Assembly (NCBI GenBank): GCA_003415625.1
Contig: PYIU01000003.1
Location: 7,440,001 to 7,504,000, forward strand
Reading direction: 5' to 3'
Source: Aquanectria penicillioides
Taxonomy: Eukaryota; Ascomycota; Sordariomycetes; Hypocreales; Nectriaceae
Length of the DNA: 64,000 bases
Position numbers and translations under genes: made by a program. Of this stretch, positions 23,767 to 36,265 are shown one piece after another. The notes beneath the pieces are model-generated. The model saw only the letters and a program-made list of their open reading frames with translations, made no database searches and was not told where the DNA came from. The stretch's first letter is position 1; each line of letters begins with the position of its first letter.

Positions 23767-25615
23767 TCATAACTCTATATACTGGTATACAGTCTGGACA
23801 TTGCAGTATGACTTGAGTTCGCTCATACTCAACTCAAACCCAATCCCACCCCACTTATGTCCACCAAAAGCGGTGTAAGGTGGCAGATCTGAGTGGTTAT
23901 TGGTTCATATATTCCCAGCCTGCAACCGTTGAGAAATACGATCCGCTTGGATGGCATCTCATGTCTACACAGAAGCTCCGGGGCCCATGTCACTGTTGTT
24001 CGCACGTCGAATCCCATCTTCTTCATCAATCCTCTCAAGAAGAGGGAATACATGGCCTACGCCAAAGTTAGATCAATTTAGATCCATATTGGAAGTGTAA
24101 ATACCAAATGGAACCTCGGTGACGATTCTTGAATCGTCTGGGGAGTTGTCAGTGGCGGTTGGCTGGACGAGGTGGCCATTTTCGCCCGAGTTGCCTTCTA
24201 GGCTTCCAACGGCAATTTGGAATGTTCGCTAGTGACTATACTAGACTTTTGACCCTGTTGAATTGCACGTCTTTCTGTACTGGACCGAGCGATACACCAT
24301 CATCAAGCCCATTTCTGACAGCGAGAGCGTAGCCACGACACATAACTTCGGCACGAAACTCCTCGTAGATATCTTTGTGGACATTGACGCGTTTAATTGC
24401 CCCGCATAGCTAATTGGTGGTCAGAAAATATCTTGATGTATGAATAATACATAATTTTCCTCACTTGACTTGAATTATAAAGAGAAAACAAGTGACCTAG
24501 CCTAAAATCAGTCCTGATCATGTATTGGAAACTCGATACCCTGGTAGCAACTATTGGGATATCCACATTGGCGCAAATGATTGCTGGATCATTTCCGCTC
24601 CTAGGAACTGGTTAGTGACGGTAGGTGCATCCTATATTTTATTACACATACAATTCAAGGGTGATTCTTTTCGAACTCTTGGCACAGCTTTGCATGACAT
24701 CTATACCCTTTTTCGTCGACTCGGTGAAGCTGATCGTATCCACACTGGGTTGAGCCGTAAGCCATGGTCCTAGATTTTCATCCCCACTAATCACTTGGAC
24801 GATGCCGGGGGGGAAGAAGAGACTGGCCAATTCGGCGAGTTTGAGCCCGTAGGATGGAGTTAAATGTCTGTAAAAGAGTCACAATAATATGCTCAACTTC
24901 TGGGTGCACATGCGATGGTTTCAAGATGATTGCGTTCCCAGTAAGGAGGGCAGGCCCTAATTTGAAGGATGCTGAACAGGGCATGTTGGACTATTTTTCT
25001 GTTCAAGTTTGTGGTTTAACCAACTTAATGAGATGGGAACCAGACATGTGAGCCGATATTGAGTTAGGAACATGTGCCGTAACTCACAATTCCAAGGGAC
25101 AATTCCCACAGAAACGCCTATAACAAGACGGGATTAGCTTGTGACCTGTGAACTATTTGAAGATAATCAACTATTGGTACGTATCTGGTGACCACTCAAC
25201 GATTTGCTGTGTCCTGTACTATTTCTTCCTCTGGAAAGGGAAGGTTTGCCACTCCCTTCAGCATGATGACAGTTGTATGAACCTCTGCCAAAGAAATAGG
25301 GAGCTTGAGATAGAATTCAGTGCCCTGTTAATTCTGAATTGGCTGGTAAAGTTTGACATGTACCGGTTTTCCCTGCTCCAAAACCAACATTCTGGCAAAA
25401 GCGTCTGCGAAGCGGCGCAACGCGTCCTGTCATGTGCCGATTAGAGTGGCGGCCCAAGATGGAGGGCCTCGCTTAGTTGCTGCTACTACAAGGTCTAAGT
25501 CTTCGTATGTGCTAGGTGGAACGAGGGGAGGGGCTTCAAGAGTTACCGTGTTGATGCCGTGACGGGTTTTCGTGGAGCTGACAAGTTTGCCATCAATGAC
25601 GTTCCAAAAGCATTA
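23767..25615 (-). pseudogene. Aldehyde dehydrogenase pseudogene
   Basis: Fragments in family order run from WNVIDGKLVSSTKTRHGIN (near 25600) through LEQGKP, KLGPALLTGNAIILKPS and FFPPGIVQVISGDENLGPW to SAKSSKRITLEL-type sequence, then a region around the catalytic Cys (QLCGAIKRVNVHKDIYEEF) and FGGHKWGGIGFE near the end at 23767. The frame changes many times and stops interrupt it. It belongs to the ALDH superfamily and is distinct from the intact ALDH at 33188. Confidence 0.85.
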
Positions 25616-26494
25616 AAGTGCATCTTTTTTCGCTCTCCCAGTCTTCAATAATCTCGTAGCGTAAAATGGAATTGATTGTCTGTTCTTGGCAAGCCAATGT
25701 GTGTTTGCACCTCCTCGCTATTCCGTACCTAGAGCAGCAGAATTGCTATATACCGACCCAAAGTAATGGAAAGAGGAATAGCAAGGCAGAAAGGTAGACG
25801 CGAAGCAATAAGTTTCCGCAGGTAACATTGCATTATTTATGTTCTTAATTAAATACAATTCACATATTTAGTGGTGGTATAGTGGTGTGCCTAGCCTGGC
25901 GCAAAGACACCGCCTTCGGCGGATTCAGAATGTGTGTATTGTTTTTCCTCAGTAAAAACAAAAAGAAAAAACACTTGCGGCATTGTATTGTTGAATTATT
26001 GCTGGATAAAGTTGCGGTGTTATGATTGTATGCGCCTTGGCGTAAGGTGTAAGAGTGGCGAGGGGAAATCGGGGACTTTTGGAACTTTTGCACACAACTA
26101 TGAGGTAAAGGAGGGATGATGTAAGGCCTAATGGTAACCGTTCCGCCAAAAAGGAAGTCTATGATCATAATGCTCGTGACTACAGGTACGGTGCGCCTCT
26201 GCATTGGGAGCTCGTGCCGCCTTCGCACAGGTCCAAACAGCTGCAGGCGATACGAATTCTATTAGATTGACCTTTAGTCGAGAGGGCACACTGAAAGACC
26301 TAAACCTGTTTTGTTGCAAGAGAAGCACTATCAACACGTCAAGTCTGCTGTGAGCAGTGTCTTAACACTTAAGCTGGTTTGTTTAAACCCTAAACCCAAA
26401 AATGCTAGAACAATTAAGTATAATAAATGAAATCATCAAGCAATTGTTGATTATTATTTTTTCTGAATTATATACTGAAATAATATCATAGCTA
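25616..26494. other. Intergenic, no gene seen
   Basis: AT-rich sequence between two pseudogenes that point away from each other (ALDH on the minus strand, ADH on the plus strand). The ancestral divergent promoter may lie here. Confidence 0.4.
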
Positions 26495-27398
26495 TTGTAT
26501 AAAAGGTCAAATTATTGGGTTCAAAGCTTTGATTATCCTTACTTCACTGTCTTTTCTCATGCTATAGGAGAGTCTTCTTGCAAGAAAGGGAAGATATCTG
26601 GATACTTCCTTCAACGGACTTTCCAACAGAATCGCATCGCTCCCGCTCCTTACATAAGCTCGATTCCTCTAGGCCTGGACCACATAGAATTAGCAACGCT
26701 GATGTGAGGAGGAATAAAATATATACTCCGTTCTAATACACCGGCCTTCGTGTTGGGGACCGGGTTTGAATGTCTGCAGCAGGAGGAGGACTTGGCTATT
26801 TAGCTATGCAATACACGAGAGAGTTGGGAGCAAGGAGTGTGTGTATTGATTCAAGAAGAAAGGAGGACTATTGTCGCAGCGTCGGAGCAACCCAATTCAT
26901 TGATTACATCAGCTTTACAACTGACGCGGGTTTGGCCTTAAAGGTTAAGGCTGGGACAAGAGGTGGAACACGAATTGCTCTCATGTGCGCTGCTCGTGTA
27001 AAATCCTACTTGTAGGACTTTTCCTGGTTTGGACTCTGAGGAACCATTGCTCGCCTAGGTATTCCTCAACGGGCGGGGAGTCTAGTTCTAAGCATAGTGC
27101 TATGGCCACTGAAGAGCTCAAAATAATTGATAAGCAGGCTAGGGGATTGACTTAGACAAAGTCCCCATTGACAAGATTAATTAGCAACGAAAACTAGCAA
27201 CAGGTGAGAGACAAAGAATGATTTGAGATTGCTGCTCAAGGAGGGGTAAAGGCACATTGTCAAACTGTAGCTTCTGGAGTCTCTTTCCAAGGCGGGTTAA
27301 TTCCAGGTGGATCAATTAGATGTTGACTAACTGTTTAAGTCTTCGCGGATTTGGAGGCTGGGAAGATTTCAGGTAGGGTAATACTTGATTTGAGGTAG
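26495..27398 (+). pseudogene. Zinc-type alcohol dehydrogenase pseudogene
   Basis: A structural-zinc region remnant (SSCKKGKISGYFLQRTFQQN) leads to the cofactor domain start AAGGGLGYLAMQYTRELGAR and SVGATQFIDY, then to ALMCAARVKSYL, a stop, and later LEAGKISGRVILDLR before the end at 27398. Order and motifs match fungal medium-chain ADHs, with several stops and frameshifts. The N-terminal catalytic domain upstream of 26495 is missing or beyond recognition. Confidence 0.82.
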
Positions 27399-28005
27399 AA
27401 GTGATGACGGATCGCTGTTTGGATGATCTATTATGTACTGAGATGAGTGAATTTAAAAGAATAGCTTTCGACAAGTCAAAATATCAAGCCCGCCACGTAG
27501 ACAATGGCCAGGGCTTGACGAGTACTTGGGTCGCACAAAGCTGGTTGGCGTGGTGGTGATCTTCCTAATGGCCCTCGGCTGAAAATGAAGCTCAAAACGC
27601 CGAATCCTTGCCTCAAGTGGCTTTCCCCGCAAAACGCCATGTCAGATGGGCGACTGTGCTTTAAACCGATTGGCCCCAACTCGACAAGATGGACATGGGC
27701 TCCACTTCCTCTTAGAGAATCTGTGTCAGGGCCTTCTGACTCGAAAACGATGAATTTCCCGCCACAGGCCTTTTCGCCTAGATTCATGTTGAAAATTGAC
27801 CAATACCAGTGTCCGAAGAACTTTAGGGGTGAAATCAATGGGACAGGTTGCAGTTTCTGACATGACCACACTGACTGAAGTCTGAATGCGCAACATTGTC
27901 AAGATACAAAGAAGGCAGCTTTGAACTTGGGAGAAGCATATATACTCAATCACTGTCCTCGGCATGTGAGAAAGTAGAACATATCTTTACTATCGTTCAA
28001 ATACC
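27399..28005. other. Intergenic, promoter of the P450 gene
   Basis: A minus-strand frame of 131 codons at 27476-27871 shows no domain and is probably chance. TATATACTCAATCAC lies near 27938, about 65 bases before the P450 start, and is a possible TATA element. Confidence 0.4.
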
Positions 28006-30013
28006 ATGACAAACATGTCTGAAAGCATTTTTATCAACGCCCGATATCTGCTGCCCGCCATCACTGGAACTGGCCTGCATTTAGGTGTTTTCATGCATGG
28101 AGAATGGGACCTCCATACTACCAAAATTTTAACTACAATAATTTTCTTATTTGTCGCCGTCATATCTGCTATCACCATTTTCCCCAATGAAAACTTCCCT
28201 CAGTCTTGGGGCTCGGTTAAAGAGGCATCTCTGATGTTGGGCTCGATGCTTACGGGACTGGTTTCTAGTATGATGCTCTACCGAGGATTCTTCCATCGTT
28301 TGAACCAGTTTCCTGGTCCCTTCGCTGCCCGATTTTCTAACGCTTACATCACTTCGCTTTCAATAAAACGCTTTCAGTTATATGAAGAAGTTCAGAAGCT
28401 ACATGCGAAGTATGGAGACGTTGTTCGTGTTGGTACGTGGAATGATTTGGCCTAATACCAGGATCGGTACGATTAACCCATATAGGCCCATCGGAATTAT
28501 CGATTGCAGATCCTAGAGCAGTGAGCTTGATTCATTCAAACACATCACTCTGCACCAAGGGGCCTTGGTATAATATTCTACATCCAGTCGTATCACTACA
28601 TATGATCAGGGACCATAAGGACCATTCTCGTCGGAGAAGAACTTGGGACAAAGGGTTCGGCTCAAAGGGTATGCATTGCGATAAATTACATTTCCTCTAA
28701 ATCGAATTAATGTTTGACCTGTTTCACATCAGCGCTTCGAGATTATGAGCCAAGAGTCGAAATGTACACGAACCAGCTTATTGAGAAGATTGACGAGATG
28801 CAAGGCTTACCTTTGGATGCATCTACATGGTTCAACTTCTACAGCTTTGACGTCATGGGAGATCTTGCCTTTGGTAAAAGTTTTGACATGCTCAAGAATG
28901 GCGTGAAGCACTATTTTATGAAATCAGTACACACCAATATGCTTCTCGTTAGCGCATTCAGTCATCTCGTTTGGATATTTCCTCTCTTTAAAGAAATTCC
29001 CGGTCTCAATTATGAGCACATCAAATTTCAGAAGTGGCTTTCATCCCATGTTGCGGAGCGGCTACGGGTAATGTTGCAGGTATGCTGTTGATTTCCTCCT
29101 GCTAATGCGCTCACAGAACAGACCCGAGGTTCCGGACGTCTTTTCTTGGATTCTGGGCGACTACGAGAAAATCAAAAAGCCAAGAAAGCAAGATACTACG
29201 AACCTACATGGAGACGCACATTTAATTGTCGTGGCAGGGAGGTATGTTGAATCTACTCATTATTGGAGTAACTTAAGCTTATTGGTTGCTAGTGATACCA
29301 CCGCTGCATCTCTGACTTGTCTTTTTTTCGAACTTGCTACCAATCCACAAGTGTGTAGCCGGTTGCAAGACGAAATTGATCAATATTTTTCAGGGAGTGA
29401 AAAGATTGATTACATTGGCCTGTCAAAACTACAGTATCTCCAATCATGCATTGACGAATCTTTACGACTTCATCCACCGGTCCCTTCTGGTTTGCAGAGG
29501 ATGACGCCCACCAAAGGACTCCAAATCGGAGCTACTTTTATCCCTGGAAACACCATTGTACAAGTTCCATCATATACCCTAAACCGAGGTGAGCTGACAT
29601 TGAGTTGGAACGAGAGTGATTTTGGAGATCTGATGCCGCTTTAGACGCCAGAGTTTACGATCATCCTAATGAGTTCATTCCTGAACGGTGGACCACCAAG
29701 CCGGAGCTTATCAAAGGAGAAACCGGATTCCATCCCTTCTCCATCGGTACGTGATGAAATTAGTCCACGCCATAATGCGGTACTGACAATTAGGTTTGAT
29801 GCAGGCCGATATTCCTGTGTTGGAAAACATTTGGGCTTGATGGAGCTCCGCCATGTGACAAGTCATATTTTGCGACGATACGATGTCACGTTGGCCAACG
29901 GGTGTACCGCAGAGGGATTCCTGGCTGGGTTGAAAGATGGATTTACATTGGCATCCCCTGGCCTCCATTTGGAGTTTACACCTCGAGGAAATACGGGTAG
30001 TTTGTCGCAATAG
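28006..30013 (+). CDS. Cytochrome P450 monooxygenase
   Basis: Seven exons are read: 28006-28432, 28486-28668, 28733-29079, 29117-29241, 29293-29588, 29645-29746 and 29805-30013, summing in frame to about 562 residues. The third intron is only 37 bases with this donor; a donor 12 bases earlier gives 49 bases and also keeps frame. The N-terminus has two or three hydrophobic segments, more than the single ER anchor of most P450s, followed by a proline hinge (FPGPFAARFSNAY). The I-helix is AGSDTTAAS, the ExxR is ESLRLHPP, PERW follows, and the heme loop is FSIGRYSCVGK with the ligand Cys. It should work at the ER with a P450 reductase. The substrate is unknown. A bZIP regulator and an ALDH follow on the same strand, suggesting an oxidation route. 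Confidence 0.9.
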
Positions 30014-30372
30014 TGGTTGAGAAGATTTAGACGCAGATATTGAGGGTGGGCGGCCTTGATTGTTGACACGTAGGATTATATTGCCTCTCAGCTTGCTTCT
30101 TTGGAGTCGCGGAGCCAGCGAGGCTTGTCAAAGCGCCTAGAATAAGAAGTAAACAACGCCAATCAGCCTGAGATTGAATGAATATACTGTGTTAAAAGCG
30201 CTATGACTCGAATCACGTGGATGTCCGCTTCCCCGCACTTCCCAAATTCGTTGCGATCTCCTTGATCACGGTTACATCTCCACTTCTTACCCTGTTGTGT
30301 AAACTTCATCCCCCAGAATCTCCACCCACCCCCACACCATCTGCCAATTTCCTTTGTATACAACTATACAAG
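30014..30372 (+). promoter_or_regulatory. Promoter region of the bZIP gene
   Basis: About 360 bases between the P450 stop and the bZIP start. It is pyrimidine-rich towards the start (30300-30350), as is common in fungal leaders. Confidence 0.4.
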
Positions 30373-31894
30373 ATGGAAGATCATCACTCAAAACAAAGCC
30401 AGGCAGCGAAGAAGACCCAGGACGGTGTTTCGGATCCTCGCCGACTCAAGAAGAGAGAACTGGATCGGAAAGCCCAGCGACTCGCACGGGAGCGCACCAA
30501 GAATCGGATCGCCGAACTGGAAGCTATGGTTACACATTTACGACAGAACGACTCAAATACCCAAATCTTCAACCTCATGGAGCAGCTTTCTCAAGCAACT
30601 AAAGAAAGGGATAGAGCGATTCAAACGCTAAAATCGCTTGGCTCTACGATCCAACGCCAATTAAACGATGCCGAACCGACCAGGTTTTGCGTTCAAGACA
30701 AACCCAAAACCATTAGCAAATTGCTTTCGGAGGAAGCCTCTTTTGATACGTGGGCTGAGGGCGTCTTATCGTCCCAGGTCACGAGAGAGGGTGGACATTT
30801 GCCTTCGCCCATGACCATACGGTCAACGGGATCTGGCGAGGGGGCTAATTTGCTGGACAATCCCCACATCGCACTGGCTGCTGACACCCTTGAGAACGTG
30901 CTCAACGATCCATTGGATCTTCGGGAGCAGGTTGCCTTTGTGGAATTGAATGGAATTTCTCACGGGTCAGAAGGACACCAAATGGACGTGATTGTTCCAC
31001 AAGCGACGTCGCTGTGCCACTGCACTGTGTTCTTCACCAGCTCCTACACAACCCCTAGGCCATTTAATAAATGGCGCGCAGCAAATGAGGCTTTAGGAAC
31101 AGCAACTCGATTGTCTCAAACGGAACTTTCGATTGAAGACTTGAACAGTGATGACGTCCCTATCCGAGCCGTTCTTGAAGGATGGGACAGCGTTGAAAGA
31201 ATGGGCAAATTGTCGAGGTCTTGGCAGAAACTCCGTCGAGTCGATGAAGTTTGCTTCCAGAAATGCCCACAATTGGAACGTCTGGCCGTGTTGAAGACGA
31301 TGCATCTAATGATGATGTATCACGGGGATCCGTCGCTCGAAAGACAAGCTGCCCTGCCACATTGGTTTTTGATGAGGCAAGCTTGCAAAGAGATGAAACA
31401 GAGAAGCACTCACTAATGCTATTTCAGGCCTTCTCAATCACTGGTGCACTCCTATGCAATTGACTATTTTGTATGGTACGTCTAGTAGTCGAACCAATTA
31501 AGAAAAAAGTCATACTCACCCTACTTCCAGGCCAGGAATCAGGGAACGATTCGTATTCTCCCAGCATCGGTACTGTACGAATGTATTTTGGGGTTTGTTT
31601 GAGTCTAACTTCAAGATCCTCTGGCCATACGACTTTCGAGACACGTACATGCTGAATCCTGACACAGGTCAACTTCACCTGTCTCCCTTATTTGAGGAAC
31701 GAATCCGAGACATCAACGCCTGGACAATGTCCCCTGACTTTTTTGATCAATTTCCAGAGCTCTATGGTGATATTCCTAAGAACCTTGCCCTACCAAGAGG
31801 AGTGAGCAATGGGGTTTCCGGCATGGTCTCATATCTTTCAAGATCCGGAAAGCGATATGAAGAAAGGAAAGATGTCTCCAACATTCACTACTAA
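30373..31894 (+). CDS. bZIP transcription factor with DUF3425 region
   Basis: Three exons, 30373-31364, 31428-31475 (48 bases) and 31531-31894, join in frame to 467 residues. The basic region and leucine heptads lie at about residues 25-65 (KKRELDRKAQRLARERTKNR then IAELEAMVTHLRQ). The invariant Asn of the usual N-x7-R basic motif is Asp here (LDRKAQRLAR), a form found in a fungal subgroup. The C-terminal half has the DUF3425 pattern: LPHW, VHSYAIDYFVWPGIRERFV, and FESNFKILWPYD. Without the two small introns the protein would end at 31416 and lose this region. It should be a nuclear dimeric regulator. Its position between a P450 and an ALDH makes those genes candidate targets by inference. 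Confidence 0.88.
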
Positions 31895-33187
31895 AATAGG
31901 TGCGAAGTATGAATACAACATTAATAATCTTTAATATCTAGTACTAGAAAAAGAAAGTCAACCATTCACGAATCAACAACCCTTAAAGCTTTGATACAAC
32001 CTTGGGCATGTGACTAAGTAGCTCTCGGTGACCTAAGTGGTACTTTACCATGTTTGGCTTTCTGTGGTGGTGTGCAAACCGTACCCCAGTTGTAGTTAGG
32101 GATGAGAACACAAGCGGATTAGCACTAGTTTCGGAAAGCCTCATGCTGCTTTTGAATCAGGCAATCAAGATAGGTTGCGGGCACAGAAGCACGGTGCCCA
32201 GCCACTAACTTTTAATCCCGGTTCGAGTTATCCACTTCTAAGTCCGGTGAATCTCATATCTTCAATATCACAAAATGGACATGAAAATTGTTTAAAACTG
32301 ATCGAGATTACCCGTAAACCAATTGAACTTACGGGCGTCATTCTAGTCATCAGTTCCGATGAGACCCCGGACCTGAGAACCCAGGTCGGAGCTTACCCTG
32401 AAGCTTTCTTAATTCTTGGTGATCTGTTGCCTTGGGTAGGTCTCAACTTAAATTTGTAAAATCCGGGACCTTGGGGTCTAATTATTGCTTTCAGTACCAT
32501 ATTAGACTGTGAATACTTATTAAATGTGGAGTACATCTGAATGCTTCGTAATGGCAATCTGCTCGCCATCGAAGTTCACGATAATTCTTAGCAAAATCAG
32601 TCTGTCGCCTTGAGATTTACGAGGGTTATTATAGCGCAATTCACGGCGAATTTATCCTATTTGATCCTTTAGAAATTATTAATTCTATTTCCATTGACCA
32701 TAGAAGAGGGTAGCTCGCTCACTGAGTCTATCGATTCGCGTTACGATACTCAGACTTAGAGCAAAGGATTTTCCAAGGTTTGTGTGCTTTGCGGGGAAGC
32801 CTCAGCCGGTGCGCCATCATTAGCTTCCCATCGATAGTGGCATCGAATGGGAAGATATCTCATGCAACGGAATTCGAATTACCAATGCACTGTTTATTCC
32901 GGTTCCACATTCTTCGTATCTCAAAGCATCTCAATAGCCATGAGATTTCTTGCGTGGCTTGAAACTTCGGAACTGAGGAAAGGGTTCGGAAAGTGGGTCT
33001 TGATTAGACGGGGGTCTAGAACTCTTCACCGTCTGGCTTTGTTCCGTAGGTCCTAAGCATGTCTGAGTTCACATATTGGACTCAATAACTTAATCGATTT
33101 ATTCAACAATTGTAATTTTTTGTGGGTAATAAATGTCGGTCAACAAGGCTGAAAACCTACCAATACCTTTCTTCTCTAATCACCAAC
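31895..33187. other. Intergenic, no recognisable gene
   Basis: Frames at 32175-32459 and around 32780-33056 read partly like protein but match no family known to me. A small G/C-rich stretch with GGTTCGAGT near 32221 is not a complete tRNA. Confidence 0.4.
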
Positions 33188-34818
33188 ATGAATCGGGTTC
33201 GAGCTATTTCAAGGACCAGCCTTTCTTGGTCTGGGAGATGGAGAAGTGACGGCCAACGAAGTATCACAACAAGGACGACGATCCCTCTCATCATCAATGG
33301 CAAAGATGTTGAGACTTCTTCGTCTTTCCCAGTAGTCAGCCCATTGACTGGTGAAGAAGTATGGTCACTTTCTTGCGCTACCGAAGAGCATGTTAAAGAC
33401 GCTGTTCAAAATGCCCAAGATGCGTTTCCGGCTTGGTCTCGAACTAAAGGCTACTGGCGTCGGGATATCTTTCTTGCCGCCGCAGACATTATGAACAAGC
33501 GGAGGGAGGAGCTCGGGGCCTACATGCATGAAGAAATTGGAGCCAACCAAGACTACCAGAACTTTATCCTTGGACTTGCGATAGATGGACTCAAGGACAC
33601 GGCTGGCAGAATATCTGGTGCGATTCAAGGATCAGCGCCAGAGTCCACATATGACGGAATGAAAGCAATAGTGTACAAGAAGCCTTATGGTGTTAACGTT
33701 GGTATTGCGCCTTGGTGAGACGAAATTGTCCATAATCAGGAGACCTTTGCGTTTGAAACTTACTATATTTTAGGAATGCTCCATATCACCTTGGCCTTCG
33801 GTCTGTCTCATTTGCTCTTGCTACAGGAAACACTGCAATTCTTAAGGGAGCAGAATTCTCGCCAAGGTGCTATTGGGCTATTGCCGATGTATTCCGTGAG
33901 GCCGGGCTTCCAGATGGCTGTCTTAATCTCATATTCCACTCTCCAGCAGATGCGCCTACCATCATCGACGGTCTCGTCGCAAACCGGCACGTTAAGAAAA
34001 TTAACTTCACTGGTAGCACCAGGGTGGGAAGGATTATTGCTGCGTCCGCTGGTAAACATTTAAAGCCAGTTCTCATGGAACTCGGGGGCAAGGCAAGTGC
34101 CATTGTGCTGCACGATGCCAATTTGAAGCAAGCAGCGTTACATTGTGCGCGAGGGGCCTTCATGAATGTGAGTACTTCAATTTTGGTCCTCTTATCATGA
34201 AGCCTTAGGAATCTTAATTTTTGTGTGTAGGCCGGCCAAATTTGCATGTCAACAGAACGAATCCTTGTGCACGAGTCTGTGGCGGCGAAATATCAAGAGG
34301 CTCTCCGTGACGCCATCCGTCAAATCTTTGGATCCGCAAGTACAACTCCGGTTCTCGTCACAGCGGCATCAGCAAAGAGGAATAGAGCACTTGTGGCAGA
34401 CTCTCTTTCCAAAGGAGCGTCTCAAATCCCCATCTTTGATCAACATCCCAAACAAATCGAGACACACATGAAACCCGTTGTCTTGACGGGTGTCGATACA
34501 ACCATGGACCTGTACGCTTCTGAGTCATTTGGACCGAGCGTGTCTTTGTTCACCTTTAAGACAGAGACAGAAGCACTGAAGCTCGCTAATAACACCGAGT
34601 ACGGCTTATCGGCAGCTGTATTCACCGAAGACCTTAAATCTGGGCTCCGCATTGCTGACGGCTTGGAGTCTGGAGCGGTACACATCAATTCAATGACTGT
34701 ACATGATGAGTATCCCCTTCCTCATGGAGGTGTTAAGAACAGCGGATTTGGTCGATTTAATGGCTACCAAGGCCTTGATGAGTTCTTGTACTATAAAACT
34801 GTCACTTGGATGGAATAG
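33188..34818 (+). CDS. Aldehyde dehydrogenase, aromatic-aldehyde type
   Basis: Three exons, 33188-33714, 33774-34167 and 34231-34818, join in frame to 502 residues. The start at 33188 gives a basic Ser/Arg-rich leader (MNRVRAISRTSLSWSGRWRS) that may target mitochondria. ALDH landmarks are intact: KPYGVNVGIAPWNAP, FTGSTRVGR, MELGGKAS with the general-base Glu, GQICMSTERILVHE with the catalytic Cys, and ESFGPSVSLF. The sequence resembles salicylaldehyde/vanillin dehydrogenase-like enzymes, which oxidise aromatic aldehydes to acids with NAD(P)+. That fits the nearby P450, the FAD oxidoreductase and the UbiD/UbiX pair, but the substrate is inferred. An unrelated ALDH pseudogene lies at 23767-25615. 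Confidence 0.92.
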
Positions 34819-34900
34819 GGTGACGTTGAGAGAAAGTTTATCAGGAACCGATTTACAAGTCTTTTATGACCAATCATAAATTATAGTATGATGGTTTTGT

Positions 34901-36265
34901 CTACCTTCTTACTATTTGCTTTACATATGTATGCTCTTCTTCAAAAACCAAATAATTAAGGCGCTTGGTATTGGTGTAGCGAGGAAAAGCATCCTTCATT
35001 AAATCTGCCATCCCACAAAGCCGTATAGCAGTTTCAATTTCATCTTTAATGACTTTTCCAGAAATTTTAGCAAAAGATAATAGACGAGGCATAAAATCTT
35101 ACTTCTAACAGCATGTTCGACACCACTCTCCCTGTAGCCAAATGCATAGAGAAACGATCGGCCAAAGCCGACGGCGGACACACCTAAACAAATTGCCTCT
35201 ATGTCATCCGAACCGCGACGGAATCCTCTATCGACCATTACTTCCATAGCTCCAAGGACCTCTGAGAAATTCTTTTGCAGCTCTAGAAGAACTAGAATCG
35301 TTGGTGGAGTATTATCTACTGCTCAACCCCCGTGATTGCTTAAGATGATGCCATAGGAGCCCTCAAGCAATGCCATCCTCGCCTCTTGAGAAGTCTGGAT
35401 CCCTTGAAGAACCATGGGGATACTTGTCAGCCTCCGCAGCCATTATATGTCGGACCAGCTCAAACAGGAGTCGATAAATGATAATACCTGGCGAGCTAAG
35501 CCGCCACCCCTGGCACGCGCTCCAGTAACAGATGACTTGATACCGGAAAGCTGTCGAGATTCATTCGACCCTGTTAGTTCATCTTCTTCCCAATTCGGAA
35601 TCCTGGAACGTCGACAATAACAAAGATGGCCCTGATCTTTCCCATGGCCACGAATTCGCGAACAGCAGCCTCAGAGAGTTTATGATCTTTGTTTGCATAT
35701 AGCTGAGAAAAAAAGCGTGCTATAGAGTGTGCTCCAGAATCTCCGAGTGTGAATATGAAGAAGGCGTTGCAAATCAATGGAAGATGCCACCAGCTGCAGA
35801 GCCACGGGCTGAGGTGAGCCCCCCCTCAGATCCACCCTGTTGATGCAATATAGATAGGTATTTCTAGGTTGCACTCAATGAGGATGGTTTTGGTGTTGAA
35901 TTGAGTGACATTTTGCATCACCTTGGGCTTCAACCAAACTCTCTATCTATTTTGGAGTCTCTAGTCATATTATAATTTGAACTACTCTAAATGAATGCCA
36001 TGGCCTTTTTTGAGTGAGAATTACCCGCTATTTGTTCAAAATCATCTGAATTGATGATGGAATCCATATCATGCTTCTCCACTGCGCCCTGGGCTTCTGT
36101 ATTGTTCTTCTTGCTCGCATTTCCACCGTCATCTATGATACTGGACTTTCAGATCCACTGGGATGTTCGAGAGCGAAGTTCGTCATATCATACACCTTCC
36201 TCCGACAAAAATCAAGATATCATCGGGGAACTCATGTTGAGCAACTTCTGAGGCTGCAGCAATCC
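34901..36265 (-). pseudogene. Flavocytochrome b2-like dehydrogenase pseudogene
   Basis: The 5' end shows a cytochrome b5-type domain (EVAQHEFPDDILIFVGG, then VYDMTNFALEHPSGSES with the HPGG-like heme loop in another frame). It is followed by an FMN-dependent alpha-hydroxy acid dehydrogenase domain: LKPKVMQNV, ANKDHKLSEAAVREFVAMGK, SWSDI-stop-WLRRLTSIPMVL, NHGG-stop-AVDN, MEVMVDRGFRRGSD and VGFGRSFLYAFGYRE. The frame shifts several times and at least three stops lie in conserved sequence. The intact enzyme would oxidise L-lactate or a related hydroxy acid and pass electrons to cytochrome c in mitochondria. Confidence 0.88.

Noticed and set aside
27476..27871. 131-codon minus-strand frame
   Set aside because: No domain, odd composition, and the overlapping plus-strand frame is equally unconvincing.
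32205..32235. tRNA-like T-arm sequence (GGTTCGAGT)
   Set aside because: No matching acceptor, D or anticodon arm could be folded around it.
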